A stretch of DNA of 64,000 nucleotides from JBKHYJ01 sp046565505 (lineage in GTDB: Bacteria > Acidobacteriota > Blastocatellia > UBA7656): positions 1-64,000 of the forward strand of contig JBKHYJ010000090.1 of assembly GCA_046565505.1 (NCBI GenBank). Direction: 5' to 3'. Under the pieces are notes generated by a model. It saw only the letters and a program-made list of their open reading frames with translations, searched no databases and was not told the DNA's origin. Shown here one piece after another: positions 21,601-29,315 of this stretch (position 1 is the stretch's first letter; every line of letters starts with the position of its first letter). Position numbers and translations under genes: made by a program.

Positions 21601-22015
21601 TGTTGAAGAGGTAGGTGTTGGTCTTAGCGCCCGTGAAAACGCCTATCTTTCCAGAATAGCTGTCTGGAACATAACCGGCCTGTTCACAGGCTTCCCAGGC
21701 GCATTCGAGAAACAGCCGCTGCTGTGGATCGATCAGCTTTGCTTCGAGAGGCGTGTATCCGAAGAATCCCGCATCAAAAAACTCTATGTCGTCGAGAGCC
21801 GGTAAGACCGGGACGTAATTCGGGTCTTCGAGTAAATCAGGGCTCATTCCCGCCTGCCGCAAGTCGTCAGCCGTCAGCCGGGTCAGCGATTCGACGCCGC
21901 GGCAGAGGTTCTTCCAAAACTGAAGAGGCGTCTGAGCGCCTGGGAAACGGCATGACATACCGACTATAGCGATCTCAGAACCGTTTAATTCAAGGGGACT
22001 GCGTGATTGGCTCAT
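12680..22015 (-). CDS. Bimodular type I PKS, KS-AT-KR-ACP-KS-AT-KR(inactive)-ACP
   Basis: 3,111 residues. Module 1: KS (Cys184 in TACSTS, EAHGT near 319, NIGHLE near 358), AT (nucleophile Ser in GYSLGEYV near 659, HAFHS at 756-760, malonyl-type), KR (GGFGGLG; YSS and DYCAAN catalytic signature) and ACP (DLGGNSL). Module 2: KS with CSTS and EAHGS, AT with GYSLGEYV and HAFHS, then a KR-like region lacking the catalytic residues, then ACP (ELGGDSL) and an acidic helical tail that may dock to the next protein. Both ATs share an unusual ~35-residue insertion before the QP segment (FRRMVGR / LRAMLGR), pointing to module duplication. Expected chemistry: two malonyl extensions, the first reduced to hydroxyl, the second left as ketone. 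The gene starts 35 bp after the aminotransferase gene, ATG preceded by AGGAA. Confidence 0.95.
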   Translation of the reverse strand: MSQSRSPLELNGSEIAIVGMSCRFPGAQTPLQFWKNLCRGVESLTRLTADDLRQAGMSPDLLEDPNYVPVLPALDDIEFFDAGFFGYTPLEAKLIDPQQRLFLECAWEACEQAGYVPDSYSGKIGVFTGAKTNTYLFNIITNREAFESLDRFQIALGNDLACMATRVAYKFDLRGPSYAIHTACSTSLIAVHLACQSLLLSECDMALAGGAAINVPQRTGYFYQKGGILSPDGHCRTFDADARGSNFGNGVGAVLVKRLEDAIAQRDHIYAIIRGSASNNDGARKASYTAPGVDGQANVLLEAMACAGVEPETISYIEAHGTATDLGDAIEMLALTEAFSGSTQAEASCAIGSVKTNIGHLETAAGIAGLIKTALALEHRQIPPSLHFRKPNPKINFADSPFYVNTQLNDWKRGTTPRRAGVSSFGLGSANVHVILEEPPPQVESGPSRHWQLIMLSARSEAALDAATANLAKHLEEQSKIEPAYIADVAYTLALGRKSFPCRRIAVCHSQMDSGALRDALNPSGALTQTDELTNRRAVFLFPGLGDHYPGMGAGLYRSEPTFKEHVDRGAEILRLHLGFDIRETLYPPESDAAAGGDSANRKIDFRRMVGRSSRKEDEARRQLNQTCFIQPATFVIEYALARLWMSWGIVPQAMIGYSLGEYVAACLAGVLSFEDALAVVAKRAQMIQALPEGAMLAVSRSESELAAAMREHGLSLAAVNGPATCVLSGPAAAVEAAEREFTERGITARRLQTSHAFHSSMTEVLAEPLTDFVKTLRLRAPQIPYISNVTGSWISAEEATDQAYWATHMSGTVRFSEGIEELFREKDRLFLEVGPGQGLTSFVKQHPACDGAAARLAFASLPGAYDGRPEPAFLLETLGKLWLVGQPVDWKAFYSGQTRRRVPLPTYPFERQRYWIDPPATETASLSHKVTLDKKTDISDWFYEPVWKPLAASASGTERPHARWMVFKDDSGLSLALIERLRAAGHDVVAVTAANAFAKHGDREFSIDPSRPEDYTRLISEANGSEIKIGTIAHLWSVNALNGSEDSDRFERCQDLGFYSLLFLAQAAGRQALSQDIRIEAVTSGVFRVIGQEVLQPEKATVLGPVRVIPQEFPKIKCRCVDVSLPESNEGPIQAEAELKSLADRLINEFQTEPDELLVAYRDETRWVQDFSRVPLKDDAAESKKLRENGVYLITGGFGGLGMVLAEHLAQTVRAKLVLVSRTSLPDRSEWAGLLGAGQKESSLAGKIRAVRRLEEFGAEVLAVAADVSDESQMRRAVEEALNRFGTIHGVIHLAGIPGGGIIQLKTREMARQIMSPKVQGALVLEKLFKGRELDFLVLYSSIASILGEFGQADYCAANSFLDALAQRNASRGPQTIVINWDIWQEVGLAVYTEVPPHLREWREEMLRKGISNVEGVEAFDRILASGLPQVIVSAQDLPGRIELGKSFTGQSFLQELQKTGASQQRPARRVIGTNYLAASDDFEKRITEVWQLVLGADQIGVNDNFFDLGGNSLLGLQLVSELSRELGIEIAPVTLFEFATISSLARHLNPQPQKASEESVNKLAERRTRAREGAGSSRIAIIGMSGRFPGAPNVETLWKNLCDGVESVTFFNDDELLASGVPKSLFSNPRYVKAGSTLEDIDQFDAGLFGFSPREAEVMDPQHRIFLECAWEVLERAGYDPLSYKGLIGVFAGSNLSTYLLMLHADPKVRQSVNMLQAILGNDKDSLTTTVSYKLNLRGPSLAVQTFCSTSLVAVHMACQSLRSGECDMALAGGIRVVVPDRQGYLYELGGLAPSDGHTRSFDAKATGSILGNGVGIVCLKRFEDALADGDNIAAVIIGSAINNDGSLKAGYTAPSVAGQSEAILAALDDAGVGPESLSYIEAHGSATELGDPIEVAALTKAFRARTEAKNFCAIGSVKANFGHLDRAAGVTALIKTAMALEKRRIPPSINFDEPNPKIDFANSPFYVNTTLCDWRADGGPLRAGVNSLGMGGTNAHVILEEAPAARPTTPGRPWQLLVLSARTEKALESVTDNLAERLSRADDLDLADVAYTLQLGRRDLDFRRILVCRDLEDAREALTERDPRRLQAAYREEAERPFVFMFPGLGGQYLNMGRGLYDSEPVFRQEVDHCAEILTRYLGFDLRKELYPDAEQPESNEARTGSSINLRAMLGRDRTKEGDSKLDRTSVSQPLLFVIEYALAQLWMSWGMRPQALVGYSLGEYVAACLAGVFSLEDGLKLVAERARMIESLPAGALLAVGLSEDEISPLLGDELSLMAVNGPAQCVASGPPDAIEAFQSRLDAIGASYRRLQATHAFHSRMMSPIFDSVVELASSVELRNPQIPYLSNVTGKWIQPDEATDPAYWARHLCLPVRFSEGVEELLSDHRRVFLEAGPPLLSSLVQQHPAAQGGEPPVTLNLMRHSYETVPDLAYALQGLGKLWMLGAQPDWETLHAGEQRRRVSLPTYPFQRSRYWIDAQADRQYVGASTADPSRAEWFYVPLWKRTLPPAPANGASSDEARRWWVLADEGGLGESLADRLESAGIRITRLRMGDTFNETAPGHFTVRSKELEDFAALLNAEGETPDSIVYLWGLRSSGQKAASQEAGATLVDQVIEGGALSLLALSEALRGPLDGRSLKLWMVSDRLHEVTGEEVLQPEQADLLGACTAIGRDLPGLKIRNLDVMRRDGGAHEIKRLVDQLLSEMINESSERVVAYRGGHRWVPMLAAANVEEGKRLNGSSNGRGNWLVINGLSSVGLSFCEHLSENFGQGLTLIEPPGFPPRELWDEWIANDTGEGLVTAKIKRIRAIEARAEIRMLSTDLRDINEARALIRELSQPSGLPLGVVFVFEPGSAAAGGNSLENRLMRSKYEGLFVLDEVLREHELTSKLLVWHTRGGGPHSAADDGLALFLDTFAASSARNRHQPWTSVTWEVSAEAGNEHISNAIGRLLHLHKTPQVIVSLEPLTEGWNKMSALISDSAPLPTSEPISHYPRPSLRVVYVPPRTAAEQTIVQIWRELLGVDKIGVHDNFLELGGDSLLAVRLISRLRDAFKQELPISVIFEASSVAELAKAVEPRSQDEDAELEELMKLVQQLSEEDAEQELLKRRQSLN

Positions 22016-22050
22016 AGTAAAGATTCCTGTGAAACCTGATCGGATGTCGA

Positions 22051-23334
22051 TCAGGGAAGCGGAGCGGCTGCGCTCTTCACCTCCATCTGTGATAGCGCGA
22101 CATCCAGGCTATCGGAGATTCGCGCTATACCTTCCTCCAGTTCTTCGCGGCTGATGCTCAACGCCGGCAGTATCTTCAATACTTCGTTTTGAGGGCCAGA
22201 AGTCTCAATAACGAGTCCCCGCTCGAACGCAAGGCGTCCGACCAGTTGCGCAAGGCCCGGCACTCGGAAGATTAAGCCCTGAATCAAGCCCCTGCCGCGC
22301 ACCCATGCGCTTGCTTCCGGGTAGCTTTCGACTATTCCGCTCAGAAGCCTTATGGCGATGCCCGATTTTTCTATTACCGATTGGCTGAACGCGTCGTCTT
22401 CCCAGTAAGAGAGGGCTTCAGAAGCGGTAACGAAGGCCAGGTTGTTTCCGCGAAACGTTCCCGTGTGATCGCCCGGATGCCAGACATCTCGCTCCGGTTT
22501 TATCAACAAGAGCGCCATAGGAAGTCCGTATCCGCTTATAGATTTTGACAGGCAGATCATGTCGGGATTGATCCCAATGGACTCGAAGCTGAAAAACTGG
22601 CCCGTGCGGCCACAGCCGACCTGTATATCGTCCACTATCAGCAGGATGCCGTACTCTTTGGTGATCTGTTCCAGGCGGCGCAGCCATTCAAAACTGGCGA
22701 CCTTTACTCCGCCTTCGGCCTGTACAGTCTCGACAATGACGGCTGCCGGAATTTCCATGCCGCTGCCTGCATTTTGAAGGAACGCTTCAAAATAGTTCAG
22801 AGTATCTACGCCCGGCCCAAGGTCGCCATCAAACGGCATGGGCATGGTGTAGTGCAGGGGCACGCCTGCTGCCGCTCGCTTGGAACTGTTTCCGGTCACA
22901 GAAAGAGAGCCGAGGCTTAAGCCGTGATAGGCGTTCATGAAAAAGACCACCGTATTGCGACCTGTGGCTTTTCGCGCAAGTTTGAGAGCGGCTTCGACGG
23001 CGTTGGCCCCCGTCGGGCCGCAGAATTGGACTTTGTAGTTAAGCCCTCGCGGGGCGAGTATCACAGAGTTGAACCGCTCCAGGAACTCCCGCTTTGCCGC
23101 CGTCGCCATGTCCAGGCTGTGAACGATCTGGTCGCTTTTCAGATACTCTATCAGCCGCCGTTTCAGGCGAGGATTGTTGTGGCCGTAGTTCAGCGTACCG
23201 GCTCCGCTGAAAAAGTCTATGTACCCTCTGCCATCTTCATCGAAGAGTTTGGAGCCGGTCGCTTTAGTGAAGACCGCCGGAAAATTGCGGCAGTAGATTC
23301 GCACTTCAGATTCAAGCAGATCAAATGTCTTCAC
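22051..23334 (-). CDS. ectB: EctB-type diaminobutyrate-2-oxoglutarate aminotransferase
   Basis: 427-residue class-III PLP aminotransferase. It converts L-aspartate-4-semialdehyde plus glutamate to L-2,4-diaminobutyrate. The sequence carries the EctB-like signature SKSISGYGLPMAL (PLP lysine about K264), VDDIQVGCGRTG (about 234-245) and GDHTGTFRGNNLAFVTA, which is characteristic of the EctB/Dat branch rather than of ornithine aminotransferases. Length is typical. No ectA or ectC (acetyltransferase, ectoine synthase) is present, so ectoine is not the product. The gene starts with GTG overlapping the aspartokinase stop by four bases (GTGA), with AAAGGACGG upstream. Its place between PKS genes of a synthetase operon argues that it makes diaminobutyrate for the NRPS. 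The symbol is given for the family; pvdH or dat would be equally fair names. Confidence 0.9.
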   Translation of the reverse strand: MKTFDLLESEVRIYCRNFPAVFTKATGSKLFDEDGRGYIDFFSGAGTLNYGHNNPRLKRRLIEYLKSDQIVHSLDMATAAKREFLERFNSVILAPRGLNYKVQFCGPTGANAVEAALKLARKATGRNTVVFFMNAYHGLSLGSLSVTGNSSKRAAAGVPLHYTMPMPFDGDLGPGVDTLNYFEAFLQNAGSGMEIPAAVIVETVQAEGGVKVASFEWLRRLEQITKEYGILLIVDDIQVGCGRTGQFFSFESIGINPDMICLSKSISGYGLPMALLLIKPERDVWHPGDHTGTFRGNNLAFVTASEALSYWEDDAFSQSVIEKSGIAIRLLSGIVESYPEASAWVRGRGLIQGLIFRVPGLAQLVGRLAFERGLVIETSGPQNEVLKILPALSISREELEEGIARISDSLDVALSQMEVKSAAAPLP

Positions 23335-24617
23335 AGTATTTCCGTCCTTTCAGAGAGTAATAACGGGCTTGTTGAACCGGGCGAGGTTGCCATCTGATTC
23401 AACGGCGAGCGGTCGCGATCAACAAAGACTTGATGCATTCGCGTGACGCTCTCATCGACGCGCGAACTTGGAATGACAAAAGTAAAAGATTCTCGCCCGC
23501 TGAAGCTTTTAATCAGCGGGACCTGTATTTCTTCCAGTGCTTCGATGGCATCCAGAAGTCTTGCGGGTCTTGATCCAAGCCCGAATCCAACAATAGATAC
23601 TGCGCCCAGATCACCCAGCACTGTGATTGCGCCATCGAACTGGGATTCTATGCCCTCTGCAAAGGTATACGGGTCGGGGATTTCCAGATTCGATATGAAG
23701 AGGTCGCCCGGCACATCCGCGCCGCCAGCCGTGCCAAAGATCAGGTCGTACTTTGCTATGGTCGAAAACAGCCCCCTCCTCTTAAATTCGGTCTGAGCGC
23801 CAGCACGTATGGTGATGCGAATTAAATCTTTTCTGCCTGAAACACCGGCTGCGCTTGCCCGCTTAGGCCGGTAAACTTCTGCGCCCGGTTCAGGATAAAC
23901 CAGAGTGCCTGGATCATCTTTGAAGGTGGAACGAACAACAACTGAAACTCCGTTGTTGTTAGCGAACTCCACGGCTTCTGCCTTCAACACCTGCGCCCCG
24001 TGCCAGGCTAGTTCTTGCATCTCTTTAGCGCCCACTTCATCGAGCCTCACAGCCTCAGGCACATGGCGAGGGTCCGCACTGTAGATCCCTTCCACGTCCG
24101 TATAAATCAGACAGCGTTCGGCATTGAGCGCCGCTGCGAGTGCGACCGCTGTTGTATCGGAGCCTCCGCGACCTAGAGTCGTAATTTCTTGCTGCCTGCT
24201 CATCCCCTGAAATCCCGGCACTACCACTATGGCTCCGAGATCAAGCTCCTGCTTGATGCGCTGAGGGTGAACCTCAAGGATTCGCGCATTGGAATGAACG
24301 TCGTTGGTGATGATTCCGCACTGCGCGCCGGATAAAGCTATAGCTTGCTCGCCCAGACTTCGTATTGCCATAGTCACCAGTGCTGTTGATACGGTTTCGC
24401 CTGTGGCTAGAAGCATATCCAACTCACGAAGCGAGGGGGCCGGGGCTATCTGTCGAGCCAGATTCAGGAGATTGTCCGTCGAATCTCCCATAGCGGAAAC
24501 TACTACCACGACGCCGTAAGCTTGCCGCCTCGTTTCAACCACTTTTTGAGCGACGAGATTGATCTTCTCAATTGTTGACAACGATGATCCGCCATACTTT
24601 TGCACGGTGAGTCGCAA
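23331..24617 (-). CDS. Aspartate kinase, pathway-dedicated copy
   Basis: 428 residues, monofunctional aspartokinase length. N-terminal amino-acid-kinase fold with VQKYGGSSL at 4-12, the family's ATP/substrate signature, then TLGRGGSDTTAVALAAAL (about 148-165) and C-terminal ACT-like regulatory region from about 275. It phosphorylates L-aspartate, the first step toward aspartate semialdehyde; the semialdehyde dehydrogenase must be encoded elsewhere. Start is TTG at 24617, supported by GGAGG eight bases upstream inside the end of the PKS gene and by correct alignment of the KYGGSS motif; no in-frame ATG fits. Four-base overlap with the aminotransferase. Dedicated aspartokinases also occur beside ectB in ectoine clusters (ask_ect) and may be insensitive to lysine/threonine feedback, but that cannot be read here. 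Confidence 0.92.
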   Translation of the reverse strand: MRLTVQKYGGSSLSTIEKINLVAQKVVETRRQAYGVVVVVSAMGDSTDNLLNLARQIAPAPSLRELDMLLATGETVSTALVTMAIRSLGEQAIALSGAQCGIITNDVHSNARILEVHPQRIKQELDLGAIVVVPGFQGMSRQQEITTLGRGGSDTTAVALAAALNAERCLIYTDVEGIYSADPRHVPEAVRLDEVGAKEMQELAWHGAQVLKAEAVEFANNNGVSVVVRSTFKDDPGTLVYPEPGAEVYRPKRASAAGVSGRKDLIRITIRAGAQTEFKRRGLFSTIAKYDLIFGTAGGADVPGDLFISNLEIPDPYTFAEGIESQFDGAITVLGDLGAVSIVGFGLGSRPARLLDAIEALEEIQVPLIKSFSGRESFTFVIPSSRVDESVTRMHQVFVDRDRSPLNQMATSPGSTSPLLLSERTEIL

Positions 24618-24620
24618 AGC

Positions 24621-27600
24621 TTAGCCCTCCATTTCTCGCAATCGTGATCTTCTGCGTTCGATGTACTGCGAGCGACGACTCATAGCTTGCTTGCGCTCAG
24701 CCTGTTGGCTTGCGCGTCGCTGGCGCTCGTCGCTTTTGTCCTCGGCCAGTATTTGCGCCAGCGCCCTCACAGTCACTCCTTGATAGAGCTTCGCAACAGG
24801 AAAGTCGATCTGTAGCTCCTGCTTGAGGCTGGCAGCAACCTGTATCGCTATCAGCGAGTCGCCCCCTAATTCAAAAAAGTTGTCTTCAACACCGATCGAC
24901 TCGAAGCCCAACACCTGCTGCCACACCGCAGCTATACGGCGTTCCAGATCGGTCTCAGGCGGTACATACAGATTCGCAAGCGGCGGGCGTGGGTGCAGCG
25001 CAGACGCAGTTCCAGACCCTTCGCGCCGCACGCGAAGATCAAGGAGTCGACGCTGCATAGACGCGATGCGAGTGGAAAGGTCCGCCGTCGAAACCAGGAC
25101 TTGATCGATCCCGCGCGCGGCAATGGCGCATCGAAAAGCTTCCTCGCCTTCGCGTGCCGACATGGCTAGATCGGAGAGGTCGCCTCTGACTTCGGCTATC
25201 TGGTCAGTGCCCGCTTCGTTGAACCATAGATCCCAGTCGAGGCTCAGCCAGGGCGAGCGGTTAGTCCTGTTGCTCCGCTTCACAAAAGAGTCCATAAACA
25301 GGTTAGCCGCAGCGTAGGGGCCATACCCGATCCCTCCCAGAGCCGAAGCGAGCGATGATAAAAAAACACAGAAGTCCAGCTTCCTGTCTTTCAACACTTT
25401 CTCAAGCGCGTAGAGCGAATGGGCCTTTGCTCTGAAGTGCCACGCACACTCTTCAAGGGAAGCTTCCGAGAGCACTCTGAAAGCCTTCTCTCCTGCGGGT
25501 TCTTGCGCGTGTATGACTCCGTTGATAGAGCCGAACATGGCTTCACCTTCAAGCCAGATGCGCTGAAGCTCTTCGGGATTCGTGATGTCGGCGGCGACAA
25601 AATGGACCTCTGCTCCCAGAGCCTTCAATGATTCAATCTCTCTGAGCCTACGGCCTAATTCAGCGTCTTGCGTATCGGTCGAAACGGCATATGAATCGAT
25701 GTCTTCGACCAGCACGAGCCTAGCTTTTGCCGCACGCGCCAGATACCTTGCTAACGCGAGGCCATTGCCTGAAAGTCCGCCGGTAACAAAATAAACGCCT
25801 CCTTCCAGAAGAGGCGCGATTCTATCCTTGACTTCGAGATGAACTTGCTCAAAGCTCTGAACCCACCGCTGTCGCCTGCGGTATGCTATGGCAAGCTCAG
25901 CCGAACCGGCATCCGCTTCTGCGACCAGCGATTCCCACACCGGCGAATCAAGCGGTGAGGTCAGATCGCTAACCTCCACGTCCACGAATCTGGTTGTGAT
26001 GTTCGTGAATTCCTGTGCCGCGGTTCTGCATAGACCGAGCATAGGCGCTTTTTCAGGCACAGGTGCGTCAGCCGCCATAGTCTCAAGCGCCGAATTTGAA
26101 ATCACGGTCACATCGAACTGCTCCTGCGGGCGCTCGGCCAGCGCCTGAAGCAAAAAGAGCAAACTGTAAAAGCTCGATTGCCCGAACGCCTCGAATTCGG
26201 CTGCTGTGCTAATGACAGGCCTGCTTGCCGTAAGGCTGAACGCGTGAAGCACGGCCTGTGGAAGTTGCTCTCGCTCGCGCAAATCCTGCAACAGCAACTG
26301 GTAGTCTTCTCTGAATCCGGGCCGGATCGTATAATGCCACGCGCTCAGGCGGCGGAAAGATTCTCCAGTCTCGACCGTGATTACATCCCTGCCGTTTGCT
26401 GCCAGGTTAGCAGCAAACTCTCGCGTGATGCTCAACTCGTCTGCCAGAATCAGCCACCGATTCTTTGGCTCGGCGGCTGAATCGTTAAGCGGCGATGGCT
26501 TCCAGGATGGAAGGTAGAACCACTGAGACACATCAGGCCGCTTGAGCGTCAGGAGTCCGGGCGCCGTCGATTGCTGCGCGCCAGATTGATGAGCAATCGG
26601 ACCGATCCAGAATCGCTGCCGCTCGAAAGGATAAACAGGCAGAGCTACGCGCAGGCGGCGCTCGCGCTTGTAGAAGCCGTTCCAGTCAAGTTTTAAGCCC
26701 GCGAGCCAGAGCCGTCCGAGGCTTTCAAGAACCATCCGCGTGTCCGATACGTCTTCGTTCGGATGGCGAATTGAAGGGACTAGAACTCGATTACGCCCGT
26801 TCGGGTGTCGCCCGGCGAGCGTCGTCAGGACTCTGCCCGGTCCGACTTCAAGGAAGAGCCGGTCGGGGTCGCTCATCAACTCTGTGATGCCTTGTGAAAA
26901 TCTGACGGTCTCTCGCAGATGGCTAACCCAGTAAGCGGGACTCGTAGCCTGTTCGGGTGTGATCCAGGTCCCGGTCAAATTTGATATGAACAGTATCTGA
27001 GGCGCTCGCAGAGAGACTTTTCGCACTTCCTTCTCGAAGGCGTCTCGAATAGGCTCCATCATTGACGAGTGAAACGCATGCGACGTGTGCAGAGGGCGAA
27101 ATCCTATCTCGCGGCCCGCAAGCTCCTGCTCGAATTCAGCGATTGCATTTAACGGCCCCGACACCACAGAGCCGGAAGGTTCATTCAAAGCGGCTATGGA
27201 AATATCGGCAGGCAACATCTGAGCGATTTTATCTTCGGTTAAAGAGACGGCTAGCATGCGCCCTGCGGGCTGTTGCTGCATCAGCCGCCCTCGGCTCACC
27301 AGAAGCGATAGCGCCTCTTCAACAGAGAAGACTCCGGCCAGGCACGCGGCAGCGTATTCGCCTATGCTGTGACCTATCATAGCGGCGGGCTTCACGCCCC
27401 ATTCCATCCACAGGCGCGAGAGTGCGTATTCGATGACGAAAAGAGCAGGCTGGGCGAAAGATGTTTGGTCGATCCGCGCCGCCGCGTCAACGCCGCTCGC
27501 GTCTTCGGGATAGATCACGCTTTTAAGATCGAACCCGCAGCGGGTCTTGAGGAATCCGGCGCAGTTATCAAAATGCTCGCGGAAGGTAGCTTCGCATTCG

Positions 27601-29270
27601 TATAGCTCGCGCCCCATCATCACGTATTGCGAACCCTGACCGGGAAACATAAACACGACAGGTCTATTTCGCGGGTCTTCGATGTCTACGGCTGTGAGCA
27701 CGCGCCTGTTGTCGGAGGTTTCTATTGCGCGAATAGCATCTGCTCGATCCCTGCACGCGACCACGCGCCTGTTACGAAAGGTCGCGCGTCCGACTTGCAA
27801 GGTGTAGGCGGCGTCTGGTAAGGAGATTGATTCATCCTCTCTGAGCCGTGACGCGAGGTTCTGAGTTGACGCTTCAAGCGCGGATTCGGTCCTTGCAGAC
27901 AGCATCAACAATTGCCAGGGGCGCGAACGACTGCCCCGCTCGATGACAGGAGCCTCTTCCAAAATGACGTGAGCGTTAGTCCCGCCGACACCGAAAGAGC
28001 TTACCGCCGCGCGCCTCGGCAGACCGGCGCTATGCCAACCGGCCAGTTTTGAATTCACATAGAATGGCGTTTCGGCAAAATCTATAGAAGGGTTGGGCGC
28101 ATCGAAGTTGATGCTCGGCGGCAGTTCTTTGTGTTCGAGCGCGAGCACAGTTTTAATGAATCCGGCGATACCGGCAGCCGCATCCAGATGGCCTATGTTC
28201 GATTTAACCGATCCGATGGCGCAGAAGCCTTTTTTCTGAGTGCTGTTGCGAAACACTTTCGTGAGGGCGGTGACTTCGACCGGATCGCCTAGAAACGTTC
28301 CCGTGCCGTGAGTTTCAATGTAGCGGATGGTTTCGGGTTCAAATCCGGCCATCGCTTGCGCAGCGGCGATGACCTGCGCTTGCCCTTCTACGCTCGGGGC
28401 GGTGTAGCTGATCTTTGCCGACCCATCATTATTGATGGCTGAACTTTTAATGACGGCTCGAATGTTGTCGCCGTCATCGAGAGCTTCCGCTAGCCGCTTG
28501 AGAGCCACCACGCCGACGCCGCTGCCGAAGATCGTTCCAGCCGCTTTTGCATCAAATGCGCGGCAATGGCCGTCGGGCGAAGCAAGACCGCCTTCTTGAT
28601 AAAAGTATCCTGCCTTCTGAGGTACCTTGACGGTGACTCCGCCGACCAGCGCGATGTCGCATTCGTAGTTGAGCAGGCTCAGACATGCCATGTGAACAGC
28701 CACAAGCGATGTCGAACAACTCGTTTGAATAATGAGCGAGGGGCCTTTAAGGTTGAACTTGTAGGCCACGCGAGTAGGCATGAAGTCTTTGTCGTTGGCT
28801 ATGAAGACTTGAAAGCCCCCGCCTCCGAAGAACAATTCGCGGTGCGATGTGAGATTGCTGAGCAGGTATGTATTCCAGGCAGCCCCTGCGTAGACTCCTA
28901 TCGAACCTTCGTATTCGCGGGGCGCGTAGCCGGCGTCTTCCAGCGCATGCCATGCGTCTTCGAGAAAGAGTCGCTGTTGAGGATCAAGAATCTCGCCTTC
29001 TCTGGCGTTGTAACCAAAGAACGACGCATCGAAAAGGTCTACATCTTCCAGCAGGCTCCCGGCTTTGACATAATTCGGATGGCGCAGTTGCTCGGGTTCG
29101 ATGCCGCTCGCCAGCAGTTCTTCGTCTGTGAAGAAACTGACTGCTTCAACACCGCCTCTGAGGTTCTGCCAGAATTCATTTAGATTCCGAGAGCCGGGAA
29201 AGCGCCCGGACATTCCGATTACGGCAATCTCTCGGCCCGTCAGCGAATCAGCCGCGTGCGTGTCGCTCAC
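24621..29270 (-). CDS. Type I PKS module, KS-AT-KR-ACP
   Basis: 1,549 residues, one extension module. KS starts at about residue 12 (GREIAVIGMSGRFPG), with TSCSTS, ETHGTGT and KSNIGHLD active-site motifs. AT has FPGQGSQY, GHSIGEYAAACLAG and SHAFHSSMM, indicating malonyl-CoA. KR has TGGLSGNGLALA instead of the usual GGxGxxG spacing, but the SSLAS and YAAAN catalytic signature is present, so activity is likely but less certain than in the other intact KRs. ACP has ELGGDSLIAIQ. A basic, helical C-terminal tail (about 1510-1549) probably docks to the next synthase. The start ATG lies 45 bp after the hydroxylase gene. The TAA stop lies just before the TTG of aspartokinase, whose ribosome-binding site is inside this gene. 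Confidence 0.95.
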   Translation of the reverse strand: MSDTHAADSLTGREIAVIGMSGRFPGSRNLNEFWQNLRGGVEAVSFFTDEELLASGIEPEQLRHPNYVKAGSLLEDVDLFDASFFGYNAREGEILDPQQRLFLEDAWHALEDAGYAPREYEGSIGVYAGAAWNTYLLSNLTSHRELFFGGGGFQVFIANDKDFMPTRVAYKFNLKGPSLIIQTSCSTSLVAVHMACLSLLNYECDIALVGGVTVKVPQKAGYFYQEGGLASPDGHCRAFDAKAAGTIFGSGVGVVALKRLAEALDDGDNIRAVIKSSAINNDGSAKISYTAPSVEGQAQVIAAAQAMAGFEPETIRYIETHGTGTFLGDPVEVTALTKVFRNSTQKKGFCAIGSVKSNIGHLDAAAGIAGFIKTVLALEHKELPPSINFDAPNPSIDFAETPFYVNSKLAGWHSAGLPRRAAVSSFGVGGTNAHVILEEAPVIERGSRSRPWQLLMLSARTESALEASTQNLASRLREDESISLPDAAYTLQVGRATFRNRRVVACRDRADAIRAIETSDNRRVLTAVDIEDPRNRPVVFMFPGQGSQYVMMGRELYECEATFREHFDNCAGFLKTRCGFDLKSVIYPEDASGVDAAARIDQTSFAQPALFVIEYALSRLWMEWGVKPAAMIGHSIGEYAAACLAGVFSVEEALSLLVSRGRLMQQQPAGRMLAVSLTEDKIAQMLPADISIAALNEPSGSVVSGPLNAIAEFEQELAGREIGFRPLHTSHAFHSSMMEPIRDAFEKEVRKVSLRAPQILFISNLTGTWITPEQATSPAYWVSHLRETVRFSQGITELMSDPDRLFLEVGPGRVLTTLAGRHPNGRNRVLVPSIRHPNEDVSDTRMVLESLGRLWLAGLKLDWNGFYKRERRLRVALPVYPFERQRFWIGPIAHQSGAQQSTAPGLLTLKRPDVSQWFYLPSWKPSPLNDSAAEPKNRWLILADELSITREFAANLAANGRDVITVETGESFRRLSAWHYTIRPGFREDYQLLLQDLREREQLPQAVLHAFSLTASRPVISTAAEFEAFGQSSFYSLLFLLQALAERPQEQFDVTVISNSALETMAADAPVPEKAPMLGLCRTAAQEFTNITTRFVDVEVSDLTSPLDSPVWESLVAEADAGSAELAIAYRRRQRWVQSFEQVHLEVKDRIAPLLEGGVYFVTGGLSGNGLALARYLARAAKARLVLVEDIDSYAVSTDTQDAELGRRLREIESLKALGAEVHFVAADITNPEELQRIWLEGEAMFGSINGVIHAQEPAGEKAFRVLSEASLEECAWHFRAKAHSLYALEKVLKDRKLDFCVFLSSLASALGGIGYGPYAAANLFMDSFVKRSNRTNRSPWLSLDWDLWFNEAGTDQIAEVRGDLSDLAMSAREGEEAFRCAIAARGIDQVLVSTADLSTRIASMQRRLLDLRVRREGSGTASALHPRPPLANLYVPPETDLERRIAAVWQQVLGFESIGVEDNFFELGGDSLIAIQVAASLKQELQIDFPVAKLYQGVTVRALAQILAEDKSDERQRRASQQAERKQAMSRRSQYIERRRSRLREMEG

Positions 29271-29315
29271 AAAAGCCTCCTGCTTGCGATAGGTTCTACC
29301 TTTTTCATGAGGTCT

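Noticed and set aside
22051..24617. Possible ectoine biosynthesis cluster
   Set aside because: ectA and ectC are absent, and both genes are embedded in the NRPS/PKS operon.
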